DNA from: Bacillota bacterium
GTDB taxonomy: Bacteria; Bacillota; Clostridia; Lachnospirales; Lachnospiraceae
Direction: 5' to 3'
DNA: 25,336 nt
Assembly: GCA_023392995.1 (NCBI GenBank)
Contig: JAEWMZ010000139.1
Span: 1 to 25,336, forward strand
The translations under genes and the position numbers were made by a program. Of the stretch, positions 7,626 to 16,014 are shown piece after piece; the first letter of the stretch is position 1; every line of letters starts with the position of its first letter. The notes below the pieces were generated by a model. It saw only the letters and a program-made list of their open reading frames with translations. It had not been told where the DNA came from and did not search any database.

Positions 7626-9797
7626 TCACACTTTAAACTTCTCCACCGCCTCAACAAGAACATTTGCATGATTATTAAGGCTGCCTGCTGATTTATTCAA
7701 TACCTCAACGGAAGTCAGCTGGTCACTTGCAGTCTGATTCACCGTATTAGAAGATGCTGCAACCTCCTCCAGAACCGCAGAGATACTCTCAATTGCACCC
7801 AAGGTACTTACTCTTGCTTCTTCGATATTATCAACATTTTCAGAGATTTGTTTTAAGTAAACTACAAGATTCTCTACACTTTCATTAATATTATGGTAAG
7901 ACTCTGTTGTATTCTTAACTGCACTCTCCTGCAAGCGCATTACAGTTTCTGCCTGACGAGCAGTAGCAACTGCACTTTCTGTATCCCTTTGAATTCCTTC
8001 AATAATAGACTTAATATTATTAACCGAATCCTTCGATTGGTCTGCCAAAGCCCTAATCTCACTGGCAACAACTGCAAAGCCCTTGCCTGCCTCTCCGGCT
8101 CTGGCCGCTTCAATCGAGGCATTTAAGGAAAGCAGATTCGTCTGATTTGCGATCTCATTAATTACATTAATAATCTTATTGATAGAAGTGGACTTCTTCT
8201 CCAGATTCTGAATCTCTTCAATGATTGCTGCTGCAATTCTAGCGGTTTCTATCATCTGCTTATTCAAGTCGTCCGTTGTAATTGTTCCCTGCTCAACACT
8301 AATCTTAGTTTTCTCAGCAATCTGGCTGATTTCCCTGGTATTATCACTCACCAGTACAATCTTCTGTGATAAATTATCCATCTGACTTAAGCATTCTTCA
8401 GCATCCTTTGCCTGCTGCATTATGCCGGACTCAATCTCATTCATTGCTACAGAGATTTCCTCTGTGGATTTTAAGAAGTGTTTTGAGGTTCCGGTCACAT
8501 TCTCAGAAGACTCGGAAACCTCCGTACTGAGCTGTTTTACCTGCTGGATTAAATTCTTCATATTGGAAAACGTATTTTGGATTTCTTCAACCAGGATCAT
8601 AAATTCATCACTGCGCTTCGTCGTAAAATCTACCGTTAAGTCTCCCTTTGCCGCAATCTTTAGCTTTCCAATAATACTCTTAATGACCTTATCAATGCCA
8701 GAGGAAATTAAGATGGCTGTCCCGATGGCCAGAAGGATAGAGATTATAACCACAATACTGGTTGTCATCTTAATGCTGTCCGCCTGACTCACGATTGTAG
8801 ACTGGGGAACCAATCCACAAAGCATAGCTCCTGTCTCCCCTATTTTAGAATACATGAACATATAATCTTCGCCCCTGTATTTTACTAACTCTGATTTTGA
8901 CATCAGGTCAGATTCCATTGCATTTTTATAAAAATCTTCATTCGTAATAACCGGCTCCGCTTCATTACCGGAATCGGAGGCAGCTTGCGTCACCTTTGCT
9001 TCGTTCACAGCTTTCTCAGCCATGATCTCTTTTCCATCGGAAGTTGTCATGCATAAAATACCATCAAACTCAAGGTTTTTTAAGACTTCTTTCACTGCAT
9101 CCATCTTTACGTCTATTATTAGAATTGCGTTGGTTCCCGGAATCATACGAATCATTCTCATGGCATACTTATCAGAGCTCACAGATAAATTCTGATCCAA
9201 ATAAGCATCACTGCCAATCCACATAACCTTCATCTTATTCTCTTTTACATACTTTCCGAAATCCGTATCTAAAAATCCATTATAGGAATCCGCATTCGTA
9301 GTAGAAAGAGTTGATACCGGCGCATAGCGATCGGACAATACAAATAAATCCCCCATAAACTTATCCGTCATCTTCTTCGCTGTAAATTCGTTGTTAATAT
9401 CAGTTAACATGGAACTTTTCTCAATTAGGTCATTGTCATAAAAGCCTACAAAGAATTTTTTCAGCGTTGCATCGTTACTATACTGATTCGCAGTGGCTCT
9501 AATCGAATCAAACCCAAAGCTCAAATAGTCTCCCGCCATATTTAACGCTTGGCTGGTTGACTTCTCATAGCTTTTCGTAATTCCACCTGAAGCTTGTTCA
9601 AAAGATACCACACCAAGTAATATGATAAATGCAACTGGTACCATAAAAGATGCAATCAGACGAACACGAATTGTTCTAAATAGTCTATTATTAGCCAACT
9701 TCTGAAACAATTGCGTCCCCTTCTTGATCCCATTTTTATTTGCCACTCCTTGAACAGATTTTCGCAATTTTACTAGACCATTGCCCGTTTTCTTCAT
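7626..9797 (-). CDS. Methyl-accepting chemotaxis protein
   Basis: A 723-residue transmembrane chemoreceptor. The first membrane helix is near residues 47-68 (LIASFMVPVAFIILLGVVSF) and the second near 340-365 (TTSIVVIISILLAIGTAILI). The ~275 residues between form an extracellular sensor of the Cache size class. A HAMP linker follows, then a long coiled-coil signalling domain whose tip, around residues 546-588, contains NQTNLLSLNASIEAARAGE and GKGFAVVASEIRALAD. It would sense an unidentified ligand and steer CheA/CheW. AAGGAGG lies 7 nt before the ATG. It is monocistronic: a sigma-A promoter lies at 9923-9951 and hairpins follow the stop. No chemotaxis genes adjoin it, and no C-terminal CheR-binding pentapeptide is evident. 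Confidence 0.93.
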   Translation of the reverse strand: MKKTGNGLVKLRKSVQGVANKNGIKKGTQLFQKLANNRLFRTIRVRLIASFMVPVAFIILLGVVSFEQASGGITKSYEKSTSQALNMAGDYLSFGFDSIRATANQYSNDATLKKFFVGFYDNDLIEKSSMLTDINNEFTAKKMTDKFMGDLFVLSDRYAPVSTLSTTNADSYNGFLDTDFGKYVKENKMKVMWIGSDAYLDQNLSVSSDKYAMRMIRMIPGTNAILIIDVKMDAVKEVLKNLEFDGILCMTTSDGKEIMAEKAVNEAKVTQAASDSGNEAEPVITNEDFYKNAMESDLMSKSELVKYRGEDYMFMYSKIGETGAMLCGLVPQSTIVSQADSIKMTTSIVVIISILLAIGTAILISSGIDKVIKSIIGKLKIAAKGDLTVDFTTKRSDEFMILVEEIQNTFSNMKNLIQQVKQLSTEVSESSENVTGTSKHFLKSTEEISVAMNEIESGIMQQAKDAEECLSQMDNLSQKIVLVSDNTREISQIAEKTKISVEQGTITTDDLNKQMIETARIAAAIIEEIQNLEKKSTSINKIINVINEIANQTNLLSLNASIEAARAGEAGKGFAVVASEIRALADQSKDSVNNIKSIIEGIQRDTESAVATARQAETVMRLQESAVKNTTESYHNINESVENLVVYLKQISENVDNIEEARVSTLGAIESISAVLEEVAASSNTVNQTASDQLTSVEVLNKSAGSLNNHANVLVEAVEKFKV

Positions 9798-9922
9798 TTT
9801 TCATCCTCCTTGTTTCTTTGATGTTCTATAAAGAACCCCTTTTCCCCGTAGTATCTAACAATGGATCTCTTTTGTCTTACCGACTGTTCTGTGTAAACAA
9901 TAACCAGTCAATATTTACTCAT

Positions 9923-9951
9923 ATTTTAGCGGAAATACATAAAAAAATCAA
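9923..9951 (-). promoter_or_regulatory. Sigma-A-like promoter of the chemoreceptor gene
   Basis: On the minus strand TTGATT (9946-9951) and TAAAAT (9923-9928) are spaced by 17 bp, giving a leader of about 119 nt. I see no sigma-D (flagellar) promoter match and no cyclic di-GMP riboswitch motif in the leader. Confidence 0.55.
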
Positions 9952-10406
9952 TCTATTTTTGTAAATATTTTACATATTTCGCACACAAAAACACCTTATT
10001 ATTTTACGAAAATTACTAAATATTTTTGTGCAAATTACCCCCTGCAACTTTTTCATACATCATTTTGAACAAAGTTTTCCATCATCCGCTAGGGAAAGAT
10101 ACAAATCTTTCCACATGGTTAACAATATAATTCAACATCGCTTTTTCCTGCGATTTAAAATAATATCTATTAACACCATAATGATATTATTTTGAAGCTT
10201 CCATTGGATTAATTGACATTTATTCCAGTATTATTATATATTATATTATATTTTTTGCACATTTTCAACAAAATAACTCATTTTTCAACTTTATTATTGC
10301 TTTCCATGGATTTACAAAGTATAACTCGATAGCTGTAGTTTGTAACAGCCTAGTTATAAATAGGTCATTAAGCTTTCTATCTTCCTATTCCCTTGTCCAT
10401 TTCTTT
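9952..10406. other. AT-rich intergenic region without a gene
   Basis: No ORF with a plausible start is seen on either strand. The stretch holds an AT-only inverted repeat (10157-10193). It also holds a sigma-A-like pair on the plus strand, TTGACA at 10213-10218 and TATATT at 10237-10242 (18-bp spacer), with no gene downstream of it. No convincing terminator for sbcC was found. Confidence 0.5.
10157..10193. repeat. AT-only inverted repeat
   Basis: AAAATAATATC (10157-10167) is an exact reverse complement of GATATTATTTT (10183-10193). ATTA and TAAT extend the stem inward after one bulged base. It lies between the sbcC 3' end and the chemoreceptor promoter and could be an operator, a weak terminator or a chance palindrome in AT-rich DNA. 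Confidence 0.55.
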
Positions 10407-13400
10407 CTACTTTATAAGGGTCAGGCTGCTTCCCTCCAACTTCTTTGTTATTACTATTTTCTTATCAATTCGCTCCTTCAACTCACTCACATGAGAGATG
10501 ATGCCCACGAGCCGATTACCCATAGTCAATGTATTCAGTGTCTCTATCGCTTGCTCCAGAGAATTGCTGTCCAGGGAGCCAAACCCTTCATCAATGAACA
10601 TCGCATCCACCTGAATACCTCCGGCAAAGTTCTGGATAACGTCCGATAGTCCTAAGGCTAAGGACAGCGCTGCTTTAAAGGATTCACCACCGGACAAGGA
10701 TTTAATCGAACGTGACTTACCGGTATAATAATCCATTACCTCCAGCTCAAGACCGGCAGAGCTTCGTAAATTCGTTGGATCTTCTTTTCGCATTAATGCA
10801 AATTGGCTATTGGACATCTTATATAGACGCTTATTCGCTTCATTAATAATACTATCAAAGTAAAATGCCTGGACATACTGTTCAAAAGCAATCTTAGCCT
10901 TTCCCGCCAGCTCTCCGTTAGCTGTCTTTGATAATTCATTCACCATAAGGAATTCTTTTCTTAAGCTCTCCTGACTTTGATAGGTCTCTTTGGTGTTTTT
11001 TAGGATCTCCTTATTCATCTTGCATCTGCTATACCGATTTTGCAGCCTGACTTCGCTCTCCTGCTTTTGCAGATCCAGCTCCTCCTGCTCCTTCCTAAGC
11101 GCATTCAAATCCAGCCTTTCTTTTCCCTGTGTTTCCTGCGTCAAGCGTTTGTGCTCCTGCTCTGTCATACTGAGCTTCTTGTAATAGGTATCCAGACTCT
11201 GCTGCTTTCCTTCCAGTTCTTCCTCGGTCATTAAGCAGGCTTTATATTGTTCGATACTCATAAATCCGCAATTGTCCAGTTTTTCCTTCCAGCTTTTTTC
11301 TGCCTCCTGAAGCTCTCCGGTCTTCTCTGCGTGCTTCAACTCATTATTTGCAAGGACAGCTTTTAATTCTCCCAGCTTCGCTTCACAGCTGCGCAAATTA
11401 ACCTCCGCTTGCGTTAAAGCATTCTGCAAATCAGTGTGCTTCTTACGATCAGTCGCAAGCGCCTGCATTGCCTCTTCCTTACTGGAGTATAATAAATCTC
11501 CGCGCATGGTGGTGATCTGTCCCTCCAGCATAATAAGCTGATTTACCGCAGCGATTTTTTCCTCATTTTTCTGTTGAAGCACTTTCGCTATTTGTTCCAG
11601 CTCTTTTAATATTTTCTGCAAACTAACTGCACACTGTTCCTTTTCCTTAAGCTTTCCTCCCAATTGGTAAACTTGATTCTGCAACTCTTTTGCAACTCTC
11701 TCTTCTGATTCCAGTCTGCACTTTACCCAATCTGGAATATCGTCTATGAATTCAGCGTTTTTTGGGGTAGGTTCATTCGGCTTACGCTCCTGTGCCACTT
11801 CCTTTTGAAGCTGATTTTGCAGCAGCTGAATTTTAGTTAACTGATTCCTGCAATTACTGCTGGCCTCTGCCACCTTCTTCTGAAGCTCTTCCTTTCTTAT
11901 GCCTGCCTGCTTTAACTGTTCTTCACTGGGGGCTTCTTGGGTAAGACGCGCCTTCTGAGGGTGTTCCTTTGATCCGCAGACAGGGCAGGGTTGTCCCTCG
12001 ATCAGCTTTTCTGCGATAATTCCTGCCTGTTCCCCAAGAAACTGATGCTCTAACAACAGGTACTGCTCATTCTGCTTCGCGTATTGCAGCTGCACCTGTG
12101 TAAACACGGTCTGTAGCTGCTCCAGCTGTGCTTTCTCAGATGCCAGCTCCTCGTATTGTGCAAGAATTTCCTTATGTTTTACGATTGACTTACGCTTTTG
12201 CTCCAACTGATTGCTGTAATCCAAAAGATCACGATCAATATTGCAGTACGAATCCTGTTCTCTTAGCTTTTCCTCCTGTAGCGCTGTAAGTTCCTTATTT
12301 TTCACTTCGAGCTGCTTTAGTTCCTGCTCTAATTGCTCTTTTAAAACAAATGCCTTTTTATATTTTGCTTTTCGTTCTTCCACAACATCATATTTTATTT
12401 GGTCATCTTCCTGACGCTTAATTCGGATATTCAGTTCATTGATTTCTGGGCGAAAGGCTTCCCTTTCCTCCCAAATATGCTTACGTTTGGAAAGCTCTTT
12501 TATTGTATCCTCTTCCTCTTGCCGCTGCAGCGTGATTGCAGACTTCAGCTTCTGAAGCTCTGACTGGGTTCGTTCATAAGCTTCCTCTGCCGGACGTACT
12601 GTGTGCAGTACCTTCCTGCCCAGGTGAAGCAAACGATCCAATTCCTGCATCGCCTCTTCCTGCATTAGCAGCAGCTGATGCTGCTCCCTGGCCTTCTCAA
12701 GCTCCTCAAAGGCTTGGTTAAGCTTTTGTGCCGTTGTATATTCCACCGCCTTTTGCTTAATCTTTTCGGAAATACTATGATTTTCCCCTTGCTCCTGTTC
12801 AAACAAAAGCATGTCCTTATCAATTAGTTCCGACAGCAGCTCCAGAATCCTATCCACCTGATTGATATCCGGCTTGAGCTTCCACTCATGGATCAGCACT
12901 GAGGAAGGCTCCTCCAGATCACAGCTGATGCCCTTTAAAAACTGAAGGATGCTTTTATCCAGATCCTCGCAGCGATATTTTAAGTTCGCAGACATGGACT
13001 TTAATTTCTTTTGAATTTCATCAAAAATCTGTGTTCCAAATACTTTCCGAAAGATTACTCCCCGCTCATTACTATCTGCCGTCAAAAGCTGAAGAAATTC
13101 TCCCTGAGCAATCATAGCAATTTGTTTATATTGTCTCCAATCAATGCCCAGTAACTCTACAATCGCGGCGGTTACCCTGGAGCTCCCGGCAATGACGGAG
13201 CCCTCCGGCAGAATCAGCGTCGCATCCGCCTTTTCCATGGTAGTTCCGGTGCTCTTTAATTTACTCCTCTCATAGGCCGGATTTCTTGTGACCTGGTAGA
13301 TTTTGTCCTTATGACAAAAGGTGAATTCTACAAAGGTCCTCTCTTCGCTGCTGGCATAATCACTGCGAAAACAATCCGGTGTACGGTTCTCTCCGCTGGC

Positions 13401-13565
13401 ATTTCCGAACAGTGCAAAGGAAATGGCATCAAAGATCGTGGTCTTACCCGCTCCGGTATCTCCGGTCAGCAAAAACAAACCGCTTTCCCCAAATTCATCA
13501 AAGGGTATCTCGACCTTTTTGCAAAATGGCCCAAAGGCATTCAAAACAAGCTTGATCGGCTTCAT
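10407..13565 (-). CDS. sbcC: Exonuclease subunit SbcC (Rad50-like ATPase)
   Basis: The ATPase arm of the SbcCD nuclease, which opens and degrades hairpins and protein-blocked DNA ends. At 1052 residues it has the family's normal length. The Walker A motif GDTGAGKTT is at 35-43. Long coiled coils flank the zinc hook CPVC (Cys527, Cys530), through which two molecules join. The signature SLSGGES is at 956-962 and Walker B, AMFIDEGFGSLD, near 988-999, with the H-loop in IISHVSEL. GGAGG precedes the ATG by 7 nt. The ATG overlaps the sbcD stop as ATGA, so translation is probably coupled. All key residues are present. The coiled coil is rich in Gln, Glu, Leu and Lys, as expected. Confidence 0.97.
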   Translation of the reverse strand: MKPIKLVLNAFGPFCKKVEIPFDEFGESGLFLLTGDTGAGKTTIFDAISFALFGNASGENRTPDCFRSDYASSEERTFVEFTFCHKDKIYQVTRNPAYERSKLKSTGTTMEKADATLILPEGSVIAGSSRVTAAIVELLGIDWRQYKQIAMIAQGEFLQLLTADSNERGVIFRKVFGTQIFDEIQKKLKSMSANLKYRCEDLDKSILQFLKGISCDLEEPSSVLIHEWKLKPDINQVDRILELLSELIDKDMLLFEQEQGENHSISEKIKQKAVEYTTAQKLNQAFEELEKAREQHQLLLMQEEAMQELDRLLHLGRKVLHTVRPAEEAYERTQSELQKLKSAITLQRQEEEDTIKELSKRKHIWEEREAFRPEINELNIRIKRQEDDQIKYDVVEERKAKYKKAFVLKEQLEQELKQLEVKNKELTALQEEKLREQDSYCNIDRDLLDYSNQLEQKRKSIVKHKEILAQYEELASEKAQLEQLQTVFTQVQLQYAKQNEQYLLLEHQFLGEQAGIIAEKLIEGQPCPVCGSKEHPQKARLTQEAPSEEQLKQAGIRKEELQKKVAEASSNCRNQLTKIQLLQNQLQKEVAQERKPNEPTPKNAEFIDDIPDWVKCRLESEERVAKELQNQVYQLGGKLKEKEQCAVSLQKILKELEQIAKVLQQKNEEKIAAVNQLIMLEGQITTMRGDLLYSSKEEAMQALATDRKKHTDLQNALTQAEVNLRSCEAKLGELKAVLANNELKHAEKTGELQEAEKSWKEKLDNCGFMSIEQYKACLMTEEELEGKQQSLDTYYKKLSMTEQEHKRLTQETQGKERLDLNALRKEQEELDLQKQESEVRLQNRYSRCKMNKEILKNTKETYQSQESLRKEFLMVNELSKTANGELAGKAKIAFEQYVQAFYFDSIINEANKRLYKMSNSQFALMRKEDPTNLRSSAGLELEVMDYYTGKSRSIKSLSGGESFKAALSLALGLSDVIQNFAGGIQVDAMFIDEGFGSLDSNSLEQAIETLNTLTMGNRLVGIISHVSELKERIDKKIVITKKLEGSSLTLIK

Positions 13566-14704
13566 ACGCTTCCCTCCGAATCATCTAAAAGTTTCTTCAT
13601 TACCTCTCTTTGCTGCTCAGATAATGGGTTATTGTTCTGACTGATAAAGAACTCCTCAAATAACTGAAACGGCGATTTCTGCTCCACGGCCTCTGCTGCC
13701 AGTTTCAGATTTTCCTGATATACGGATTTACTGTTTTCAAAATCCAATCTCATAATATTGGGATAAATACTCCTTAGCTTACCAATGGCGTCATAAAGCT
13801 CTTCTTCATCCGTAAGGATTGCATGAATATAATCCTGGGTATTTGCCTGACAATAGAACTTACTATCCGTCAAAGCAACAATCGGTCCCTTAATCTGCCT
13901 CATATCTCGTATTGGTGTAAGCGGGAGCTTGGTTATCTCAATCGTACCCTTTTCCTTTAATTCAATCATGGTGATGCTTTTTACTTGCTTCGCTTCCGAA
14001 AAGGAGTATTTAAGGGGTGAACCGGAATAACGGATCGTATCTCTTCCGATTCTTTGGGCTCCATGAAGATGTCCCAGGGCTACATAGTCGAACGCTTCAA
14101 AAACCGCTGTGTCCACATTATCCAAGCCTCCCACCGATATTTGCTCAGAATCGCAGCGTTCCGGTAAAGTCTCACCGCTTGTAATGAATTGGTGCGCTAC
14201 CAGGACATTTCTGGTTTGAGGATCAACCTCACAGTGTCCCATTACCGCTGCCACTGCTTCCTGATAAGTAGTAACGCCAGGAAAATAACGGTTCACCAGG
14301 GCAGGCTTAACAAAGGGTAAAAGATATACCTTTACCTCACCATACGCATCCCTCATTGTAATCTTCTCCAGCTCTCCTTGGAAGGTTCCCACAATGTGGA
14401 TGCCACTTGCTCCCAGAATTTTTCCGCCATAATTAATGCGCTCACTGGAATCATGATTTCCGCTGATGATAAAGATATCAAGCTGCTTACTATGCAATTG
14501 GGTTAAGAAGTGGTCAAACAAAGCCACCGCCTCTTCCGTAGGTATACTTTTATCATAGATATCCCCAGCAATCAGGATGCCCTCCGGTTTCTGTTCCTCC
14601 ACCAGACTTAGAATCTGCTTCAGAATATATTCCTGATCCTCAATCATGGAAAACTCATTTACTCGTTTGCCGATGTGCAAATCAGCCGTATGTAATAGTT
14701 TTAT
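13562..14704 (-). CDS. sbcD: Exonuclease subunit SbcD (Mre11-like), apparent AUA start
   Basis: The metal-dependent nuclease subunit of SbcCD. Starting at 14704, the protein reads xKLLHTADLHIGKRVNEF, which matches the conserved SbcD N-terminus exactly. That includes the DLH motif, whose Asp and His bind the catalytic metals. Further phosphoesterase motifs are GDIYD, SGNHDS, VAHQ and GHLHG. The start codon at that position is ATA. AGGAGG (14713-14718) lies 8 nt upstream, and an in-frame TAA just before it rules out a longer start. The alternative is a TTG at 14680, which would remove KLLHTAD and the first metal ligand and has no ribosome site. I therefore choose ATA and 380 residues. The gene overlaps sbcC by 4 bp. 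A palindromic mobile element lies in its leader. Confidence 0.9.
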   Translation of the reverse strand: MKLLHTADLHIGKRVNEFSMIEDQEYILKQILSLVEEQKPEGILIAGDIYDKSIPTEEAVALFDHFLTQLHSKQLDIFIISGNHDSSERINYGGKILGASGIHIVGTFQGELEKITMRDAYGEVKVYLLPFVKPALVNRYFPGVTTYQEAVAAVMGHCEVDPQTRNVLVAHQFITSGETLPERCDSEQISVGGLDNVDTAVFEAFDYVALGHLHGAQRIGRDTIRYSGSPLKYSFSEAKQVKSITMIELKEKGTIEITKLPLTPIRDMRQIKGPIVALTDSKFYCQANTQDYIHAILTDEEELYDAIGKLRSIYPNIMRLDFENSKSVYQENLKLAAEAVEQKSPFQLFEEFFISQNNNPLSEQQREVMKKLLDDSEGSV

Positions 14705-14712
14705 AGTAATTT

Positions 14713-14718
14713 CCTCCT
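14713..14718 (-). promoter_or_regulatory. Ribosome binding site that fixes the sbcD start
   Basis: Perfect AGGAGG on the minus strand, 8 nt before the ATA codon at 14704-14702. It is 32 nt from the TTG at 14680, too far to serve it. This spacing is the main support for the non-canonical start. Confidence 0.8.
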
Positions 14719-14740
14719 TTTACCCAACTTAATTCTTATA

Positions 14741-14809
14741 GGCAATTGCAAAACTCATTAACTGAAGTTCTTGTATACAATAATAAAACTTTACTGTTTC
14801 GCAATTGCC
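14741..14809. mobile_element. Short copy (69 bp) of the MITE-like palindromic element
   Basis: The ends are GGCAATTGCAAAAC (14741-14754) and the complement of GTTTCGCAATTGCC (14796-14809). The left part matches the right arm of the 4677-4823 element read in reverse (CTCATTAACTGAAGTT against CTCGTTAGCTGAAGTT, then CTTGTATACA or ATTGTATACA). The right part matches its left arm, with TTATTGTATACA. This copy lacks the larger element's ~75-bp centre. AATTCTTA occurs on both sides (14731-14738 and 14817-14824), consistent with target duplication. The element edge is ~22 bp from the sbcD ribosome site. Confidence 0.7.
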
Positions 14810-14974
14810 AATAGTGAATTCTTAGACAATTCATTTATATGGTACTCCTATTATTTAATAATTCCTGTATGCGTTATTTCTTTCGAAACATAATCCAAAT
14901 ATTATTTCAACAGATTGTTTTAATTGTACTACATTTTGCTTCCCGTGGCACGGATAAGATTTTTCTTTTTTCTA

Positions 14975-15013
14975 TATAAATCTTTCCATTAAATCTTTTC
15001 ATTAAATCTTTTC
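14975..15013. repeat. 13-bp tandem repeat, three units
   Basis: Three head-to-tail units: TATAAATCTTTCC, ATTAAATCTTTTC, ATTAAATCTTTTC. The last two are identical and the first is diverged. They lie in the divergent space between sbcD and the GGDEF-like gene. No function is apparent; otherwise 14825-15239 holds no gene that I can support. Confidence 0.7.
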
Positions 15014-15239
15014 ATTTCCAATGTTACAAATTGAATAACCACAAAAAACTTATCCTTCATTAAAACAATGTCCTCACAGCTTTGGGCTAAAATAAGTAAC
15101 TAGTTATACAAACCTCATATTTCTGAAGATTAAGCGCAATTCTCCCTCTATTTATTCAGTATTACGAAAACGTTAAGGTAATTTAGACCTATTTTCGACA
15201 TCCCATCTGTACATCCCCCATAAAAAGTATTAAAATGCT

Positions 15240-15259
15240 ATTAATCAACAAGGATTAAT
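15240..15259. promoter_or_regulatory. Inverted repeat upstream of the GGDEF-like gene
   Basis: ATTAATC and GATTAAT form a perfect 7-bp dyad around AACAAG, 67 bp before the start codon. It could be an operator or a leader hairpin. No clear sigma-A promoter pair was found next to it. Confidence 0.4.
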
Positions 15260-15325
15260 TACTGCCTATCGTAAATGGATGCAGATCCTTTAACGCAAAG
15301 ATAAGAAAGTGAGGCTCGTAACGAA

Positions 15326-15856
15326 ATGGGGCATTTTGGTACAAAGAAACAGCCAGATATTAATACTTCAGAAGAAATTATGTCTATCAAGAATTCAGAT
15401 TTTACTAACTCTGCCGAAAAACTGTTAAGAAGTAATACGCAAGACCATTCCTACACCATGCTTATCTTTGATGTGAATCTCCTTGGCGGAAAACAGGAAA
15501 CTTGCACCTTAAGTGATTTTCGAGCTTTGATGCACTATATCGGCAGCAGATTAACAAATTATGTTTCTAAACCTAGTCTTTTCTGTCAAATCAATACGAA
15601 TACTTATGCTATTTTAATGAGAGATATAAAAGCAGTGGATGTAGCTCTTTTAGCAATCAGCCTTACCGAAGAGGCCAATCAGTTTCTTCCCGGCTACATG
15701 GTGAAGTTGTCCTTCGGAACCTGTCTGGCAGAACATTGCAAGACAGATATAGCTGCACTCTTAAAGCAAGCTTCTTATGCAAAAAGTACAATTGGAGATC
15801 AGAACCATCAGATTCTGGCAGATTTTAATGAATTAGAGAATTGCAAAAAACTATGA
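15326..15856 (+). CDS. Stand-alone degenerate GGDEF-domain protein
   Basis: A 176-residue soluble protein with the outline of a GGDEF (diguanylate cyclase) domain but without catalytic residues. TMLIFDVNLLGG corresponds to the usual metal-binding segment after strand 1. FCQINTNTYAILMRD stands where an active enzyme has R-x-GGDEFAIL. KLSFGTCLA and LLKQASYAKSTIG match the SxGxA and ADxALYxAK regions. It should therefore not make cyclic di-GMP. It might bind a nucleotide or a protein partner, or be a relic; no sensory domain is attached. The ATG at 15326 has only a distant GAGG. The ATG at 15380, 18 codons on, is an alternative start. The gene is monocistronic and divergent from sbcD. Confidence 0.6.
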   Translation: MGHFGTKKQPDINTSEEIMSIKNSDFTNSAEKLLRSNTQDHSYTMLIFDVNLLGGKQETCTLSDFRALMHYIGSRLTNYVSKPSLFCQINTNTYAILMRDIKAVDVALLAISLTEEANQFLPGYMVKLSFGTCLAEHCKTDIAALLKQASYAKSTIGDQNHQILADFNELENCKKL

Positions 15857-15917
15857 TAAAAAGTTAATTGAAAGTTCTAACAATGAGATTAAGCATACAT
15901 ATATCTTATACTTCCTT

Positions 15918-15963
15918 GACAAGGAGCGGTTACCGATCGAAGTCGGAGCAACCGTTCCTTGTC
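15918..15963. terminator. Long hairpin between convergent genes
   Basis: GACAAGGAGCGGTT (15918-15931) pairs with AACCGTTCCTTGTC (15950-15963) over 14 positions including one G-T pair. Inside, CCGA and TCGG form a second short stem. It lies between the GGDEF-like gene and the flavoprotein gene, which converge. No strong T-tract follows on either strand, so termination is inferred from position. Confidence 0.5.
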
Positions 15964-16014
15964 TGCATTCTAGCTATCGATTATCGGGCACTTCCATTCT
16001 CTATATCTATGTAG

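Noticed and set aside
7365..7691. 108-codon plus-strand ORF across the kimA-chemoreceptor gap
   Set aside because: It runs through two strong hairpins and the chemoreceptor 3' end, with no ribosome site; the minus-strand small ORF is better supported.
8422..8787. 121-codon plus-strand ORF opposite the chemoreceptor
   Set aside because: Shadow of the coiled-coil coding sequence; no ribosome site.
9798..9920. Cyclic di-GMP riboswitch in the chemoreceptor leader
   Set aside because: None of the conserved GEMM segments is present; only a 5-bp GACTG/CAGTC stem was found.
14678..14680. TTG start for sbcD
   Set aside because: It would remove the conserved N-terminus and a metal-binding Asp and has no ribosome site at a usable distance.
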